Positions 35,316-43,098 are shown, numbered from the stretch's first letter. The stretch: 64,000 bases of DNA from Viridibacterium sp035456105 (GCA_035456105.1 DATIDV010000051.1:116230-180229); one strand, 5' to 3'. A program made the numbers and translations. The notes: generated by a model not told the origin, from the sequence alone.

Positions 35316-35768
35316 TCATTGCTGTCCCCGCCACCAGCTCTGGTTGGCCAGTTCGTCCTGTTGCTTCTGTTCGCCGCGTGCCTGGCTGCGTTGCAGCGTT
35401 TCCTGGCGACGTGACAAGACCTGATCGAGCGCTTCGTGCTTGTGCACTGCCAGCGTCAGCGCCTGTTGCGCGACGCGCATGTCGGCCTCGTGCAGGCTCA
35501 GTTCATCGCGGTGGCCATCGGCCATGCGCATCACGGCCTGCTTGTAGTCGCCACGGTTCTGCGACATCACCGACAGCTGCCCGCCAGAGAGCGGCGCGCT
35601 GGCGCCCGCACCGCTGCACAGCTGCTCCAGACGTGCCAGGTTCTTGCGATAGCGCTCGGCCAGCTCACGCTTGATGGCCAGGTCAGCCTGCAGGCGTTCC
35701 TTGTCGCGCTCGCGCAGGTCGACAACGCAGGCCAGACTGGCGAGTTTCTTGTTGAGCGGGCCACTCAT
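35316..35768 (-). CDS. fliJ: FliJ: flagellar export ATPase-associated coiled-coil protein
   Basis: Soluble coiled-coil protein of the export apparatus. The 150 residues are almost entirely charged heptads (R-D-K-E-R-L-Q-A-D-L-A-I-K-R-E-L, H-E-A-L-D-Q-V-L-S-R-R-Q). The start overlaps the fliI stop by 4 bases, the usual fliI-fliJ coupling. Position and coiled-coil character support the call more than any single motif. Confidence 0.85.
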   Translation of the reverse strand: MSGPLNKKLASLACVVDLRERDKERLQADLAIKRELAERYRKNLARLEQLCSGAGASAPLSGGQLSVMSQNRGDYKQAVMRMADGHRDELSLHEADMRVAQQALTLAVHKHEALDQVLSRRQETLQRSQARGEQKQQDELANQSWWRGQQ

Positions 35769-37075
35769 TGCATCAACTCCTTCAGCTGTGCCACGGTTTG
35801 TTCCAGCGGCGCAGCTTCGTGGGTGCCTTGATTGAGAAAAGCCTCGATGCGCGGATACAGGCTCACGGCGCGGTCGGTCGCCGGGTCGGCGCCGGGTACA
35901 TAGGCGCCCAGTGGCAACAGGTCGCGCACTTGCGCATAGCGCGAGTACAAACCCTTGAGATCACGTGCCGCATGCAGATGAGGTTTGCCCGTGACCAGCG
36001 CCATGCAGCGGCTGATCGACTGGGCGATGTCGATGGCCGGGTAGTGACCGCGGTCGGCCAGCTCGCGCGACAGCACGATGTGGCCGTCGAGGATGGCGCG
36101 GGCGGTATCGACCACCGGGTCCTGCTGGTCGTCGCCTTCGGCCAGCACGGTGTAGATGGCGCTCATGCTGCCGTCCTCGCGCTCGCCGTTGCCGGCACCT
36201 TCCACCAGTTGCGGCAGCAGGCTGAATACGGATGGCGGATAACCGCGCGTCGCGGGTGGCTCGCCCAGGGCCAGTGCCACTTCGCGGCGTGCCATGGCAT
36301 AGCGCGTCAATGAATCGACCAGCAGCAGCACGTGCTGACCCTGGTCGCGGTAATGGGCGGCAATGCTGTGGCACAACTCGGTGGCACGCAGGCGCATCAG
36401 CGGCGACTCGTCGGCCGGTGCGATCACGACTACGGAACGCGCCAGACCTGCCGGGCCCAATGACATGTCGATGAACTCGCGCACCTCGCGGCCACGCTCG
36501 CCGATCAGCCCCACCACCACCACATCGGCCACGGTCTGGCGGGTAATGAGGCCCAGCAGCACACTCTTGCCGACGCCGCTGCCGGCCATCAGGCCCACGC
36601 GTTGGCCGCGTCCGAGCGTGAGGATGCCATTGATGGCGCGCACGCCGACGTCGAGGGTTTCAGTGACCGGTTTCTTGCGCAGGGGATGCACGCGCGGCGG
36701 CTGCGCTTCGAGCGGGTGTTCACCGCCAAGGCGGCCGAGGCCGTCCAGTGGTTCGCCCAGACCATTGACGATGCGCCCCAGCCAGGAAGGTCCGATCATC
36801 AGACCCGCCTGCTCCTGCGCCGGCAACACGCGTGCGCCGGTGGCCAGGCCGTCGGCGCGCTTGAAGGGCATCAGGTAGGAAATATCGTTGCGAAAGCCCA
36901 CCACCTGCGCCGCGATCCATTCGCCGCTGGCGGTCTCGATGCGACAGCGCTGACCGGTCTGCAAAGCGCAGCCGCTGCTCTCCAGCAGCAAGCCGGTCGC
37001 GCCCACAAGTCGCCCGGTATGGGTCGCGACGGGGACGGCATCCAGCTCCAGTTTGCGCAGCGCGGCACCGATCAT
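35765..37075 (-). CDS. fliI: FliI: flagellar export ATPase
   Basis: F1-beta-like ATPase that energises substrate unfolding for export. The Walker A motif G-S-G-V-G-K-S is at 165-171, and the Walker B region is H-V-L-L-L-V-D-S-L-T-R-Y-A-M-A-R-R-E. The signature P-A-T-R-G-Y-P-P-S-V-F follows. The length of 436 aa is typical. It overlaps fliH and fliJ by 4 bases each. Confidence 0.96.
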   Translation of the reverse strand: MIGAALRKLELDAVPVATHTGRLVGATGLLLESSGCALQTGQRCRIETASGEWIAAQVVGFRNDISYLMPFKRADGLATGARVLPAQEQAGLMIGPSWLGRIVNGLGEPLDGLGRLGGEHPLEAQPPRVHPLRKKPVTETLDVGVRAINGILTLGRGQRVGLMAGSGVGKSVLLGLITRQTVADVVVVGLIGERGREVREFIDMSLGPAGLARSVVVIAPADESPLMRLRATELCHSIAAHYRDQGQHVLLLVDSLTRYAMARREVALALGEPPATRGYPPSVFSLLPQLVEGAGNGEREDGSMSAIYTVLAEGDDQQDPVVDTARAILDGHIVLSRELADRGHYPAIDIAQSISRCMALVTGKPHLHAARDLKGLYSRYAQVRDLLPLGAYVPGADPATDRAVSLYPRIEAFLNQGTHEAAPLEQTVAQLKELMQ

Positions 37076-37749
37076 TGCGGCAGCTCCTCCGCGGTCGGCA
37101 GCAACTGCGCGCTGACTTGTTCGATACAGGCGGCCAGACGCTGGCGGCAGCCCGCGTCGGCCTCACGACCGTCCGCCTTGACGCGGCATTCGCCGGGCTC
37201 AAGGCGCGCGTCGGCAATCAGTGTCCAGCGTGCTGCGCGCTCCGGCGCCAGCTCGCTGATACGTTCCAGTTCTTCGGGGTTGAGGTAGACCTCGACGCCT
37301 TCGCGCGCAGGCGGCATGGTCGCGAGCGTCTCGTCGACCAGGGACAGCAATTGCACGGGCTGCAGGGCCAGCTCGCTGCGAATCACCTGGCGTGCCACCT
37401 TGGCCACCAGCTCCACCATTTCGGTACGCAAGGCGATCTGGTAATCGGCCTGCAACTGATGCAAGGCTTCGTGCATGGCGTCCAGCGGCTGCGCCAGTTC
37501 TTCGAAACGAGCGAGCACCTCACGGCGTGCGGCTTCGCCTGCTTCGCGCGCGCCCTCGTCCCGGCCCAGCGTCAAGCCGTCAAGACGGCCACTGGCGAGC
37601 CCCGTGTCATAACCTTCCTGATAGCCGCGGTCCATGCCTTCCTTGAATGCCTCGGCATGCGACAGCTGGAGCTGTGCCGCGCCGCTGCCAGGCAGCGCGA
37701 GGCCGACTTGCGACAGAGGCGGGAAGCGGTGCAGGCGCAGGTTCTTCAT
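37072..37749 (-). CDS. fliH: FliH: export ATPase regulator
   Basis: Binds and restrains FliI at the export gate. The ATG at 37749 shares its A with the fliG stop (TGATG), which fixes the start better than the longer open frame upstream. The glycine-rich helical repeat region typical of FliH is visible: F-K-E-G-M-D-R-G-Y-Q-E-G-Y-D-T-G, then G-R-L-D-G. The C-terminal half resembles the V-ATPase E-subunit-like domain. The length is 225 aa. Confidence 0.9.
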   Translation of the reverse strand: MKNLRLHRFPPLSQVGLALPGSGAAQLQLSHAEAFKEGMDRGYQEGYDTGLASGRLDGLTLGRDEGAREAGEAARREVLARFEELAQPLDAMHEALHQLQADYQIALRTEMVELVAKVARQVIRSELALQPVQLLSLVDETLATMPPAREGVEVYLNPEELERISELAPERAARWTLIADARLEPGECRVKADGREADAGCRQRLAACIEQVSAQLLPTAEELPQ

Positions 37750-38780
37750 CACTCGACCGTGGCCTCGGCGAACAGCAGCACTTCGATCTCGCCAGCGTCG
37801 GCCAGCTCCTTGACCTGCGCCATGATCTCTTCGCGCACCTGCTCGACACGACTGCGCGGCACCGGACCACTGCGCCGCATCAGCTCCTCGAAACTCTGCG
37901 CCTGACGACGTGGCATCGAAGCCAGGATGACGTCGCGCACGGCCGGCTCGGCGCCCTTGAGTGCGATGGCCCACTGCTCCAGCGGCACTTCTTCGATGAG
38001 ACGCGTGATGACAGCTTCGTTCTGGCGCGAAAGCATGTAGAAGTCATACATGCTGACCTCGATTTCCGAGACGACTTGCGGATCGTGGGCGCGCAACAGC
38101 TCCACCATCTGCTGACGATTGCGCGGCAGGCGGTTGATGATGTCGGCCGCCTGGCGCACCCCTTCCACGCTGGTGCTCTGCAGGCCCAGGCTCTCCAGGC
38201 AACGGGTGACGACCTCGTCCAGCTCGATCAGCAGGTCGCGGTCAACTTCCTTGAGGCGCGCCACATTGATCAGCACCAGATCGCGGGTCTCCTGCGGCAG
38301 CGCGTCGATCACATCCCCGGCCGTGGAGGGCGGCAGGAAGGCGAGAAACACGGCCTGCATGCGCACATGCTCATGCGCGATGCGATCAGCCAGCCACTTT
38401 GGCGACGCCCACTGCAGGCGAGCCATCTTGGGACGGATGGCGTCGCCATAGATGTTGTTGAGCACGCTGTCGGCGATGTCCGCCCCCAGCGCGAGGTCCA
38501 GCGAGCGCTTCAGGTAGGAACGCGAAGCGCCATGCACACCACTTTGCTCGCGGTAATCGTCGAAGAAGTGCTGCAGCGAATTCTTGACTGCGTCGACCTT
38601 GATGCCGCTCATGCGCGACATCACCTGCGTCACCGCCAGCAACTCGTCGCGCGACAGGCAGCCCAGCACCGCAGCGGCGGCGCCCTCTCCCATCGACAGG
38701 AGCACGATGGCCGCTTGTTCGACCGGACTCTGGCTGGCGCCAGGCACGATCATCTCGGGATACGCATTTTGTTCAGCCAT
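37749..38780 (-). CDS. fliG: FliG: flagellar motor switch protein
   Basis: Rotor protein that transmits stator force. The ATG at 38780 (M-A-E-Q-N) overlaps the fliF stop by 8 bases. The N-terminal domain has Q-A-A-I-V-L-L-S-M-G-E-G-A-A-A-A-V-L, and the C-terminal torque domain contains W-A-I-A-L-K-G-A-E, V-R-D-V-I-L-A-S-M-P-R-R and S-G-P-V-P-R-S-R-V-E. The length is 343 aa. The sequence is fairly divergent from E. coli but has every FliG landmark, as secondary flagellar systems often do. Confidence 0.93.
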   Translation of the reverse strand: MAEQNAYPEMIVPGASQSPVEQAAIVLLSMGEGAAAAVLGCLSRDELLAVTQVMSRMSGIKVDAVKNSLQHFFDDYREQSGVHGASRSYLKRSLDLALGADIADSVLNNIYGDAIRPKMARLQWASPKWLADRIAHEHVRMQAVFLAFLPPSTAGDVIDALPQETRDLVLINVARLKEVDRDLLIELDEVVTRCLESLGLQSTSVEGVRQAADIINRLPRNRQQMVELLRAHDPQVVSEIEVSMYDFYMLSRQNEAVITRLIEEVPLEQWAIALKGAEPAVRDVILASMPRRQAQSFEELMRRSGPVPRSRVEQVREEIMAQVKELADAGEIEVLLFAEATVE

Positions 38781-40440
38781 GTTTGTGCATCCACTGTCTG
38801 ACAACTTCGGCAACGCGCTCCGGCTCCTTGGCCGCGAGCACCTTCAGGTGATCAACCAGGACGGCGACGGGCGAACCCGACGGCGGCAAATCGTAGTTTT
38901 CGAGCAGCGACTCGACCGGCATCTCGCGAGGCACTGCGGCCTGCGCCGACGCCCCCAGCGCGGGCGCATGGGTGTCTGTGGGCAAGCCGGGGTTCGGCGC
39001 CGGAGGCAAAGCAGCGGCCGCCTGTAGATCCAGGATCTCGCGGGTCTGGGCAGGCGCCAGCGCCTGGCGAGCCAGCTTCATCACCGGCCGGAACACGAAC
39101 AGGAAGACCAGCAGTGCGGCCAGCACATACACCGTCCAGGTACCTGCTTCGACGACCGTGTCACGCTCCTGCCACCAGGGCTGAGGCTGGGCGCGTGACG
39201 GGAATGGCATGGCCGACACGACCAGCTTGTCGCCGCGATCAGCGTCGATCCCCAGGCCGTTGCGCAGCAGGTTGTCAACGTTCGCCAGGGCAGCCGGCGT
39301 CCATTCCTTGCCATCGGGTGCAGCGGCGTTGTTGAGCACGACCGCCACCGACAACTTCTTCAGGCGGCCACGACTACGCTGCGTCTGCGTAATGCTGCGG
39401 TCATAAGCGTACTGGCGCGTGGTCGCGTTCTTCTGCGCGGTGGAAGCTTCCGGTGCGCTTTGCGCGCCGACCGCCACCGGCCGATTGCTGAGCGACCCGG
39501 GCACGCCGATCGCCAGCGGATCGCGGCCGGACTCGGTGCGCATCGCCTCGTTGGTGATCTTGGGCGCCTCGCCGTAGCGCTCCACCGTTTCCTGCACGCG
39601 GTCGTTGTCGACCTCGGCGGTGACGCTGTTCTTGAAGTTGTCCTGACCCAGCACCGGGATCAGCAGCTCGTCGACACTGCGCCGCGTCTGTTCCTGATAG
39701 TGCCTGGCCGCATCGCTGACCTGGCTACCCTCGTAGCCCTCGCTCAGATCGACGCGTGAGGACAGGAAGTTGCCTGCCTGATCGATGAGGGAGACGCGCT
39801 TGGGATCAAGGTTGGCCACGCTGTTGGCGACCATGTTGATGACGGCCGCAATCTGTTCGGTATTGAGTGTGCGACCCGCCTTGAGCGTCAGCATGACCGA
39901 AGCCGAGCTCTTCTCGCCATCGCTGATGACGAAGGAACTTGAGCGTGCAATCGACAGATGCACGCGCGCCGCCTCCACCGCATCCAGGCTCATGATGCTC
40001 TGGCGCAGTTCGCCTTCCAGGCCGCGCCGGAAGCGTACGTCCTGCACGAACTGGCTGACGCCCAAAGGATCGTTGTGATCCATCAGCTCCAGCCCTTCGG
40101 GCAGCTTGGCGACCACGCCCTTCGATGCCAGCAACATGCGCACCTGGCCTAGCTTGGATTCGGGCACCAGCACCTGTCCACTGTCCGGATGCAGACGATA
40201 GGCAATGCCCTGCGCATCCAGCACGCCAATCATGTCGGCGACGGCCACCTTCTCGCGACCGCCAAACACGGGCTTGTAGCTGGCTTGATCGCGCCAGGCG
40301 AACATGAACACCAACGCGGTGACGGCAATCGCCAACATCACGATGGGCACCATGCTCTTGAGCAGACCGGGCGGCAGCGACGGCAAGCGACCGTCGGGGC
40401 CACGCAGGCGGGCTACAGCAGGTTTCAATGAAGAAATCAC
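38773..40440 (-). CDS. fliF: FliF: MS-ring protein
   Basis: Inner-membrane ring on which the basal body is built. Two membrane helices are visible: V-P-I-V-M-L-A-I-A-V-T-A-L-V-F-M-F near residue 35 and V-Y-V-L-A-A-L-L-V-F-L-F-V-F near residue 440. Between them lies the periplasmic ring-building region with V-E-A-A-R-V-H-L-S-I-A. The C-terminal tail that meets FliG ends V-A-E-V-V-R-Q-W-M-H-K. The length of 555 aa is typical. Confidence 0.95.
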   Translation of the reverse strand: MISSLKPAVARLRGPDGRLPSLPPGLLKSMVPIVMLAIAVTALVFMFAWRDQASYKPVFGGREKVAVADMIGVLDAQGIAYRLHPDSGQVLVPESKLGQVRMLLASKGVVAKLPEGLELMDHNDPLGVSQFVQDVRFRRGLEGELRQSIMSLDAVEAARVHLSIARSSSFVISDGEKSSASVMLTLKAGRTLNTEQIAAVINMVANSVANLDPKRVSLIDQAGNFLSSRVDLSEGYEGSQVSDAARHYQEQTRRSVDELLIPVLGQDNFKNSVTAEVDNDRVQETVERYGEAPKITNEAMRTESGRDPLAIGVPGSLSNRPVAVGAQSAPEASTAQKNATTRQYAYDRSITQTQRSRGRLKKLSVAVVLNNAAAPDGKEWTPAALANVDNLLRNGLGIDADRGDKLVVSAMPFPSRAQPQPWWQERDTVVEAGTWTVYVLAALLVFLFVFRPVMKLARQALAPAQTREILDLQAAAALPPAPNPGLPTDTHAPALGASAQAAVPREMPVESLLENYDLPPSGSPVAVLVDHLKVLAAKEPERVAEVVRQWMHKHG

Positions 40441-40464
40441 AAACGGGTACCGGGATTAGAAGAT

Positions 40465-40842
40465 CTACAGCTGCAACTTGATGAGCTCGTCCATCGCGCC
40501 CACCACTTTGTTACGTACCTGCATCAGCATCGAGAAGGACAGGTTGGCTTCCTGGCTGGAGAGCATGGCGCCGACCAGATCGTCGCTGCGGCCACTGTCC
40601 ACATCGGCCATGCGTTCGCCGGCCACGCGGTCCTGCTCGTTCACCGACTGCAGCACCTGCTTCATGCTGTCGGCGAAACCCGTCCCGGCTTCGGCCGACT
40701 CACCTGCGGCGAGACCACTCTCTGCACCCTCCGCGCCCAGCGCGTTGAGGGCTGGCATGCCCATGCCCTGGGCCGAATTCTGCAAACCGGCCAGATCGGC
40801 ACGGATTTGCGCGCCCATCGCAGAAGCGACTTCAATGCCCAT
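40465..40842 (-). CDS. fliE: FliE: MS-ring/rod junction protein
   Basis: Periplasmic adaptor between FliF and the rod. The C-terminal part has the FliE pattern L-S-S-Q-E-A-N-L-S-F-S-M-L-M-Q-V-R-N-K-V-V, and F-A-D-S-M-K-Q-V-L-Q-S-V-N-E lies in the middle. The length is 125 aa. The ATG at 40842 has a very strong ribosome site (AGGAGGT). It is the first gene of the long minus-strand flagellar run and lies downstream of the riboswitch-like leader region. Confidence 0.92.
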   Translation of the reverse strand: MGIEVASAMGAQIRADLAGLQNSAQGMGMPALNALGAEGAESGLAAGESAEAGTGFADSMKQVLQSVNEQDRVAGERMADVDSGRSDDLVGAMLSSQEANLSFSMLMQVRNKVVGAMDELIKLQL

Positions 40843-41112
40843 CGTTACCTCCTGTCATGTCGGCGCTGGATAACGCGCCGCCTTTAATTTTCATCAACCT
40901 GCAATCGCACCGGTTATTCATCACACCGGATCGCAAATACCTGCGGCAATTAAATTTTGCCGCCACTACATTAACGACCGGACGCCGCCTGAAATAAAAC
41001 AATCAATTAATTCAGACAAAACAACCCCCTTCTCCGTTTTATTTAAACGATGAATATTCGGGGCATCTGGATTATTAAATCCGTGCCCGTGATGCACACG
41101 CGAAGAAACAGC

Positions 41113-41133
41113 TTGTTGCGTCAGACGCAACAA
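41113..41133. promoter_or_regulatory. Perfect 21-bp palindrome, probable operator in the fliE leader
   Basis: TTGTTGCGTC and GACGCAACAA are exact reverse complements separated by one base. It lies about 280 bases upstream of fliE. TTGCGT half-sites also occur as a spaced inverted pair at 41449-41472. A protein-binding site, possibly for a sigma54 activator (such sites can lie downstream of flagellar start points), is the likely role; a hairpin in the RNA is the alternative. Confidence 0.55.
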
Positions 41134-41264
41134 TTTCACGCGTTACACGGGGCGGTACTCAGAACGATCGTGTGAGGCCATAGGTTTCCCTTGTGCAAAT
41201 ACAAAATGTGCGGAGAGCACATACGGGGAAAGGCCGCAGTCGCCAGACCGGCGCGAGAAAATAT

Positions 41265-41282
41265 CCGCAACATCCTTGCCTT
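41265..41282 (-). promoter_or_regulatory. Sigma54-like promoter facing fliE
   Basis: On the minus strand AGGCAAGGATGTTGCGG gives GG and GC dinucleotides exactly 10 bases apart, close to the TGGCACG-N4-TTGC consensus. The predicted start is near 41255, which leaves a leader of about 410 bases before fliE. This promoter lies downstream of the riboswitch, so its transcript would not carry the aptamer. Confidence 0.45.
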
Positions 41283-41321
41283 ACGGCATTGATATTCCGG
41301 CGAACCATCACAGTGGTTCAG

Positions 41322-41408
41322 TCTGGCAGCCCCGCTATCCTGGCCTTTTCAGGCGTTAGACCGGCGACTTTGCGACCCCGCCTTTCGTACGGGTGTGCCC
41401 TTCAGGTT
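41322..41408 (-). ncRNA. Cyclic-di-GMP-I (GEMM) riboswitch aptamer upstream of fliE
   Basis: Read on the minus strand, the conserved blocks of the GEMM-I aptamer occur in order. GGGCACACC corresponds to the AGGGCAAACC segment. CCCG-UAC-GAAA-GGCGGG forms a stem with a GAAA tetraloop. GGUCGCAAAGUC matches GGACGCAAAGCC. GCCGGUCUAA matches UCCGGCCUAA. A second, variable stem follows, then AGGAUAGCGGGGCUGCC, which matches AGGUAGCGGGGUUACC including the invariant AGCGGGG. The aptamer binds c-di-GMP and normally controls the gene downstream on the same strand. Here that is fliE, about 480 bases away, which implies a long leader. An expression platform was not resolved. Confidence 0.85.
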
Positions 41409-41448
41409 GGTAATTCTGCTCGAGAGTTGTCCAGTTACCTTATCAGTA

Positions 41449-41512
41449 TTGCGTGATGCGTAATCCACGCAAAAGAGTGGTTTTACCTACAAAAGCTGAG
41501 TAGTTCTACTCA
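41449..41512. promoter_or_regulatory. Cluster of inverted repeats in the fliE-fliM intergenic region
   Basis: TTGCGTG (41449-41455) and CACGCAA (41466-41472) form a 7-bp inverted repeat with a 10-base gap. TGAGTAG and CTACTCA (41497-41512) form a 7-bp palindrome with a 2-base centre. Both could be regulator sites upstream of the riboswitch transcript. No regulator gene is nearby. The rest of the 0.9-kb gap not listed elsewhere, including a small GCGGCAA/TTGCCGC repeat at 40943-40963, holds no convincing gene. Confidence 0.4.
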
Positions 41513-41630
41513 CAAACTCTGCTGCACGAAATGTTTCGAACCGAACCTAACGGCGGCTGTGAAACAGTTTTCGGCGCGAATCCGGAAAACTTTCGGATCG
41601 CCGATTGTGACTTTTCGTGACGCATTTAAT

Positions 41631-41667
41631 TTTAAGGTCAGCGCATTCTGGCCCCATTGACCTTAAA
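41631..41667. promoter_or_regulatory. 10-bp inverted repeat upstream of fliM
   Basis: TTTAAGGTCA (41631-41640) and TGACCTTAAA (41658-41667) are perfect inverted repeats separated by 17 bases. The pair lies about 50 bases upstream of the sigma28-like promoter. It could be an operator with two half-sites or a hairpin; no T-run follows, so a terminator is less likely. Confidence 0.45.
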
Positions 41668-41712
41668 GGCAATGTTAATTTTCGAAAATGATTTAATTAT
41701 TCAAATTTCCCC

Positions 41713-41740
41713 TAAAGTTAACTCAAACAGGGGACGATAA
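41713..41740 (+). promoter_or_regulatory. Sigma28 (FliA)-like promoter before fliM
   Basis: TAAAGTTA at 41713-41720 and GACGATAA at 41733-41740 match the FliA consensus (TAAAGTTT and GCCGATAA) closely, with TAAA-to-GACGATAA spacing of 16 (15 is usual). It points to the fliMNPQR-flhBA operon. This would be unusual because those genes are normally early class. Confidence 0.5.
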
Positions 41741-41834
41741 CCACGCAAGTCCGATAAATATGGATCTCATATTTCAAACATATGTTTACCAATTCGTCGA
41801 ACAAATCGGATCCCACTTTGCAGGCAATTTCCAC

Positions 41835-42725
41835 ATGAACAAAAATCCGGCCTCGCGAGTCCAGCCAGCAGCTCAGGCATTGGATCCTCGCACCCTCGGG
41901 CGGCCCGTTCACCTGCTGCACAACTTCGTCGTCCCGTTGCGGGAGGATCTGGCAGAGGTGTTCCGGACCAGCCTGAACCGTCGCTACCGCGCATCCTTCG
42001 AACTTGGCGAGGTGACGATCAGCCGACTCGAAGCGGTGCCACAACGCTGTCGCTGGCTGGCCTATACCAGCGAACTCGGCCGCATTGGCGTGGCGATGGA
42101 GCGCCAGGTACTGCTATGCGTTCTCGACTACCGCTACGGCGGGCGCGAGATGCCCCTGCCCGCGCCTGAGACACAGACAGGTGCTGATGTGACACAGGTC
42201 GCGCCCCGTGAGACTGCCACCGAAGAGCGACTGGCAGCGATGCTCGGCCGCCAGTTCGTCGCTGCGCTCGCCGAGCGCATCGAGTGGTTGCCGCAGAGCG
42301 GCAACGCGGTCGCTTGCAGCCATGAGTTCAGCGAGAGCGCAGGAAACCCGCCGCGACCCGGCATCTGGGCTATCCGTGCCGAAGTGAGCGAACCCACGCG
42401 AGGTGTCGAAGGCGCGCTGTGGTTCACGCTCGATGAGGCCTGGATGCAACGCCTCTTGTCACGCATCGCGCCGAATCGTGATGGCGCCAAGAGCAAGCTG
42501 GGCACTGCAAAGCCCTTCGCCACCCGCTTGCAACTGACCCTGATGGCGCGCCTGCTGGAAAAGGAAATACCTCTGGGACAGCTTCTGGATACCCGTGTCG
42601 GTGATGTGATTCCCGTCAACCTGGGCACCACCGATGTACTGGTCGACGAATCGCGCCTGTTTACCGCGCGAGTGGCCGAGTACAAGGGAAAACTTTGTTT
42701 AACCGCTTTTGAAGATGTGGAGTGA
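41835..42725 (+). CDS. fliM: FliM: motor switch protein, lateral-type
   Basis: C-ring protein of the rotor. It has the FliM core (L-N-R-R-Y-R-A-S-F-E-L-G-E-V, with the expected helix pattern) and a C-terminal SPOA domain (L-G-Q-L-L-D-T-R-V-G-D-V-I-P-V-N-L). The N-terminal CheY-binding signature of primary FliM proteins (around E-I-D-A-L-L) is not seen, whichever start is used. The ATG at 41835 gives 296 aa; an ATG at 41760 gives 321 aa, but neither has a strong ribosome site. It heads the fliMNPQR-flhBA operon, divergent from fliE. Confidence 0.9.
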   Translation: MNKNPASRVQPAAQALDPRTLGRPVHLLHNFVVPLREDLAEVFRTSLNRRYRASFELGEVTISRLEAVPQRCRWLAYTSELGRIGVAMERQVLLCVLDYRYGGREMPLPAPETQTGADVTQVAPRETATEERLAAMLGRQFVAALAERIEWLPQSGNAVACSHEFSESAGNPPRPGIWAIRAEVSEPTRGVEGALWFTLDEAWMQRLLSRIAPNRDGAKSKLGTAKPFATRLQLTLMARLLEKEIPLGQLLDTRVGDVIPVNLGTTDVLVDESRLFTARVAEYKGKLCLTAFEDVE

Positions 42726-42729
42726 TCGC

Positions 42730-43098
42730 ATGGAAAGTTTTGACGCAAGCAAGCTGAACGCCTTGCTGGGCGAGACGGCTGACAACCTGGAAGACATGCC
42801 CGCAACAGCCGATGCCGCCAAGCTCGCAAGCCAGGCAGCACGACCGCTCACGCAGATGATGCGCAAGATTCCCGTGACTGTGACGCTGGAAGTCGGCGCC
42901 GCGCGCGTCTCGCTGCAGGACCTGATGAATATCACCCAGGACAGCGTGGTGGAACTCGATACGCTCGCGGGCGAACCCCTGATCATCAAGGTCAATGGCA
43001 CGCCCATCGGCCGTGCCGAAGTCGTCGTCTCCGGTGAGAACTACGGCCTCAAGGTCGTCGAACTGACCGACATGGATCTGGGCAGCCTGACCGCATGA
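42730..43098 (+). CDS. fliN: FliN: motor switch protein
   Basis: Small C-ring protein with a C-terminal SPOA domain: I-P-V-T-V-T-L-E-V-G-A-A-R-V-S-L-Q-D-L-M, G-E-P-L-I-I-K-V-N-G and G-R-A-E-V-V-V. The ATG at 42730 is preferred for the GGAG 7 bases upstream; the open frame extends 7 codons further. The length is 122 aa. The stop overlaps the fliP start by 4 bases. There is no fliO between fliN and fliP. Confidence 0.93.
   Translation: MESFDASKLNALLGETADNLEDMPATADAAKLASQAARPLTQMMRKIPVTVTLEVGAARVSLQDLMNITQDSVVELDTLAGEPLIIKVNGTPIGRAEVVVSGENYGLKVVELTDMDLGSLTA

Noticed and set aside
41160..41310. Possible second tandem riboswitch next to the first
   Set aside because: The stretch has a GCCGGUCUGG-like piece but lacks the GCAAAG, GAAA-loop and AGCGGGG blocks.
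41100..41310. Small leader ORFs on the minus strand between riboswitch and fliE
   Set aside because: Frames of 12-45 codons exist but none has both a good ribosome site and protein-like sequence.
41193..41456. 87-codon + strand open frame in the fliE-fliM gap
   Set aside because: It runs antisense through the riboswitch, has no ribosome site and shows no protein-like pattern.
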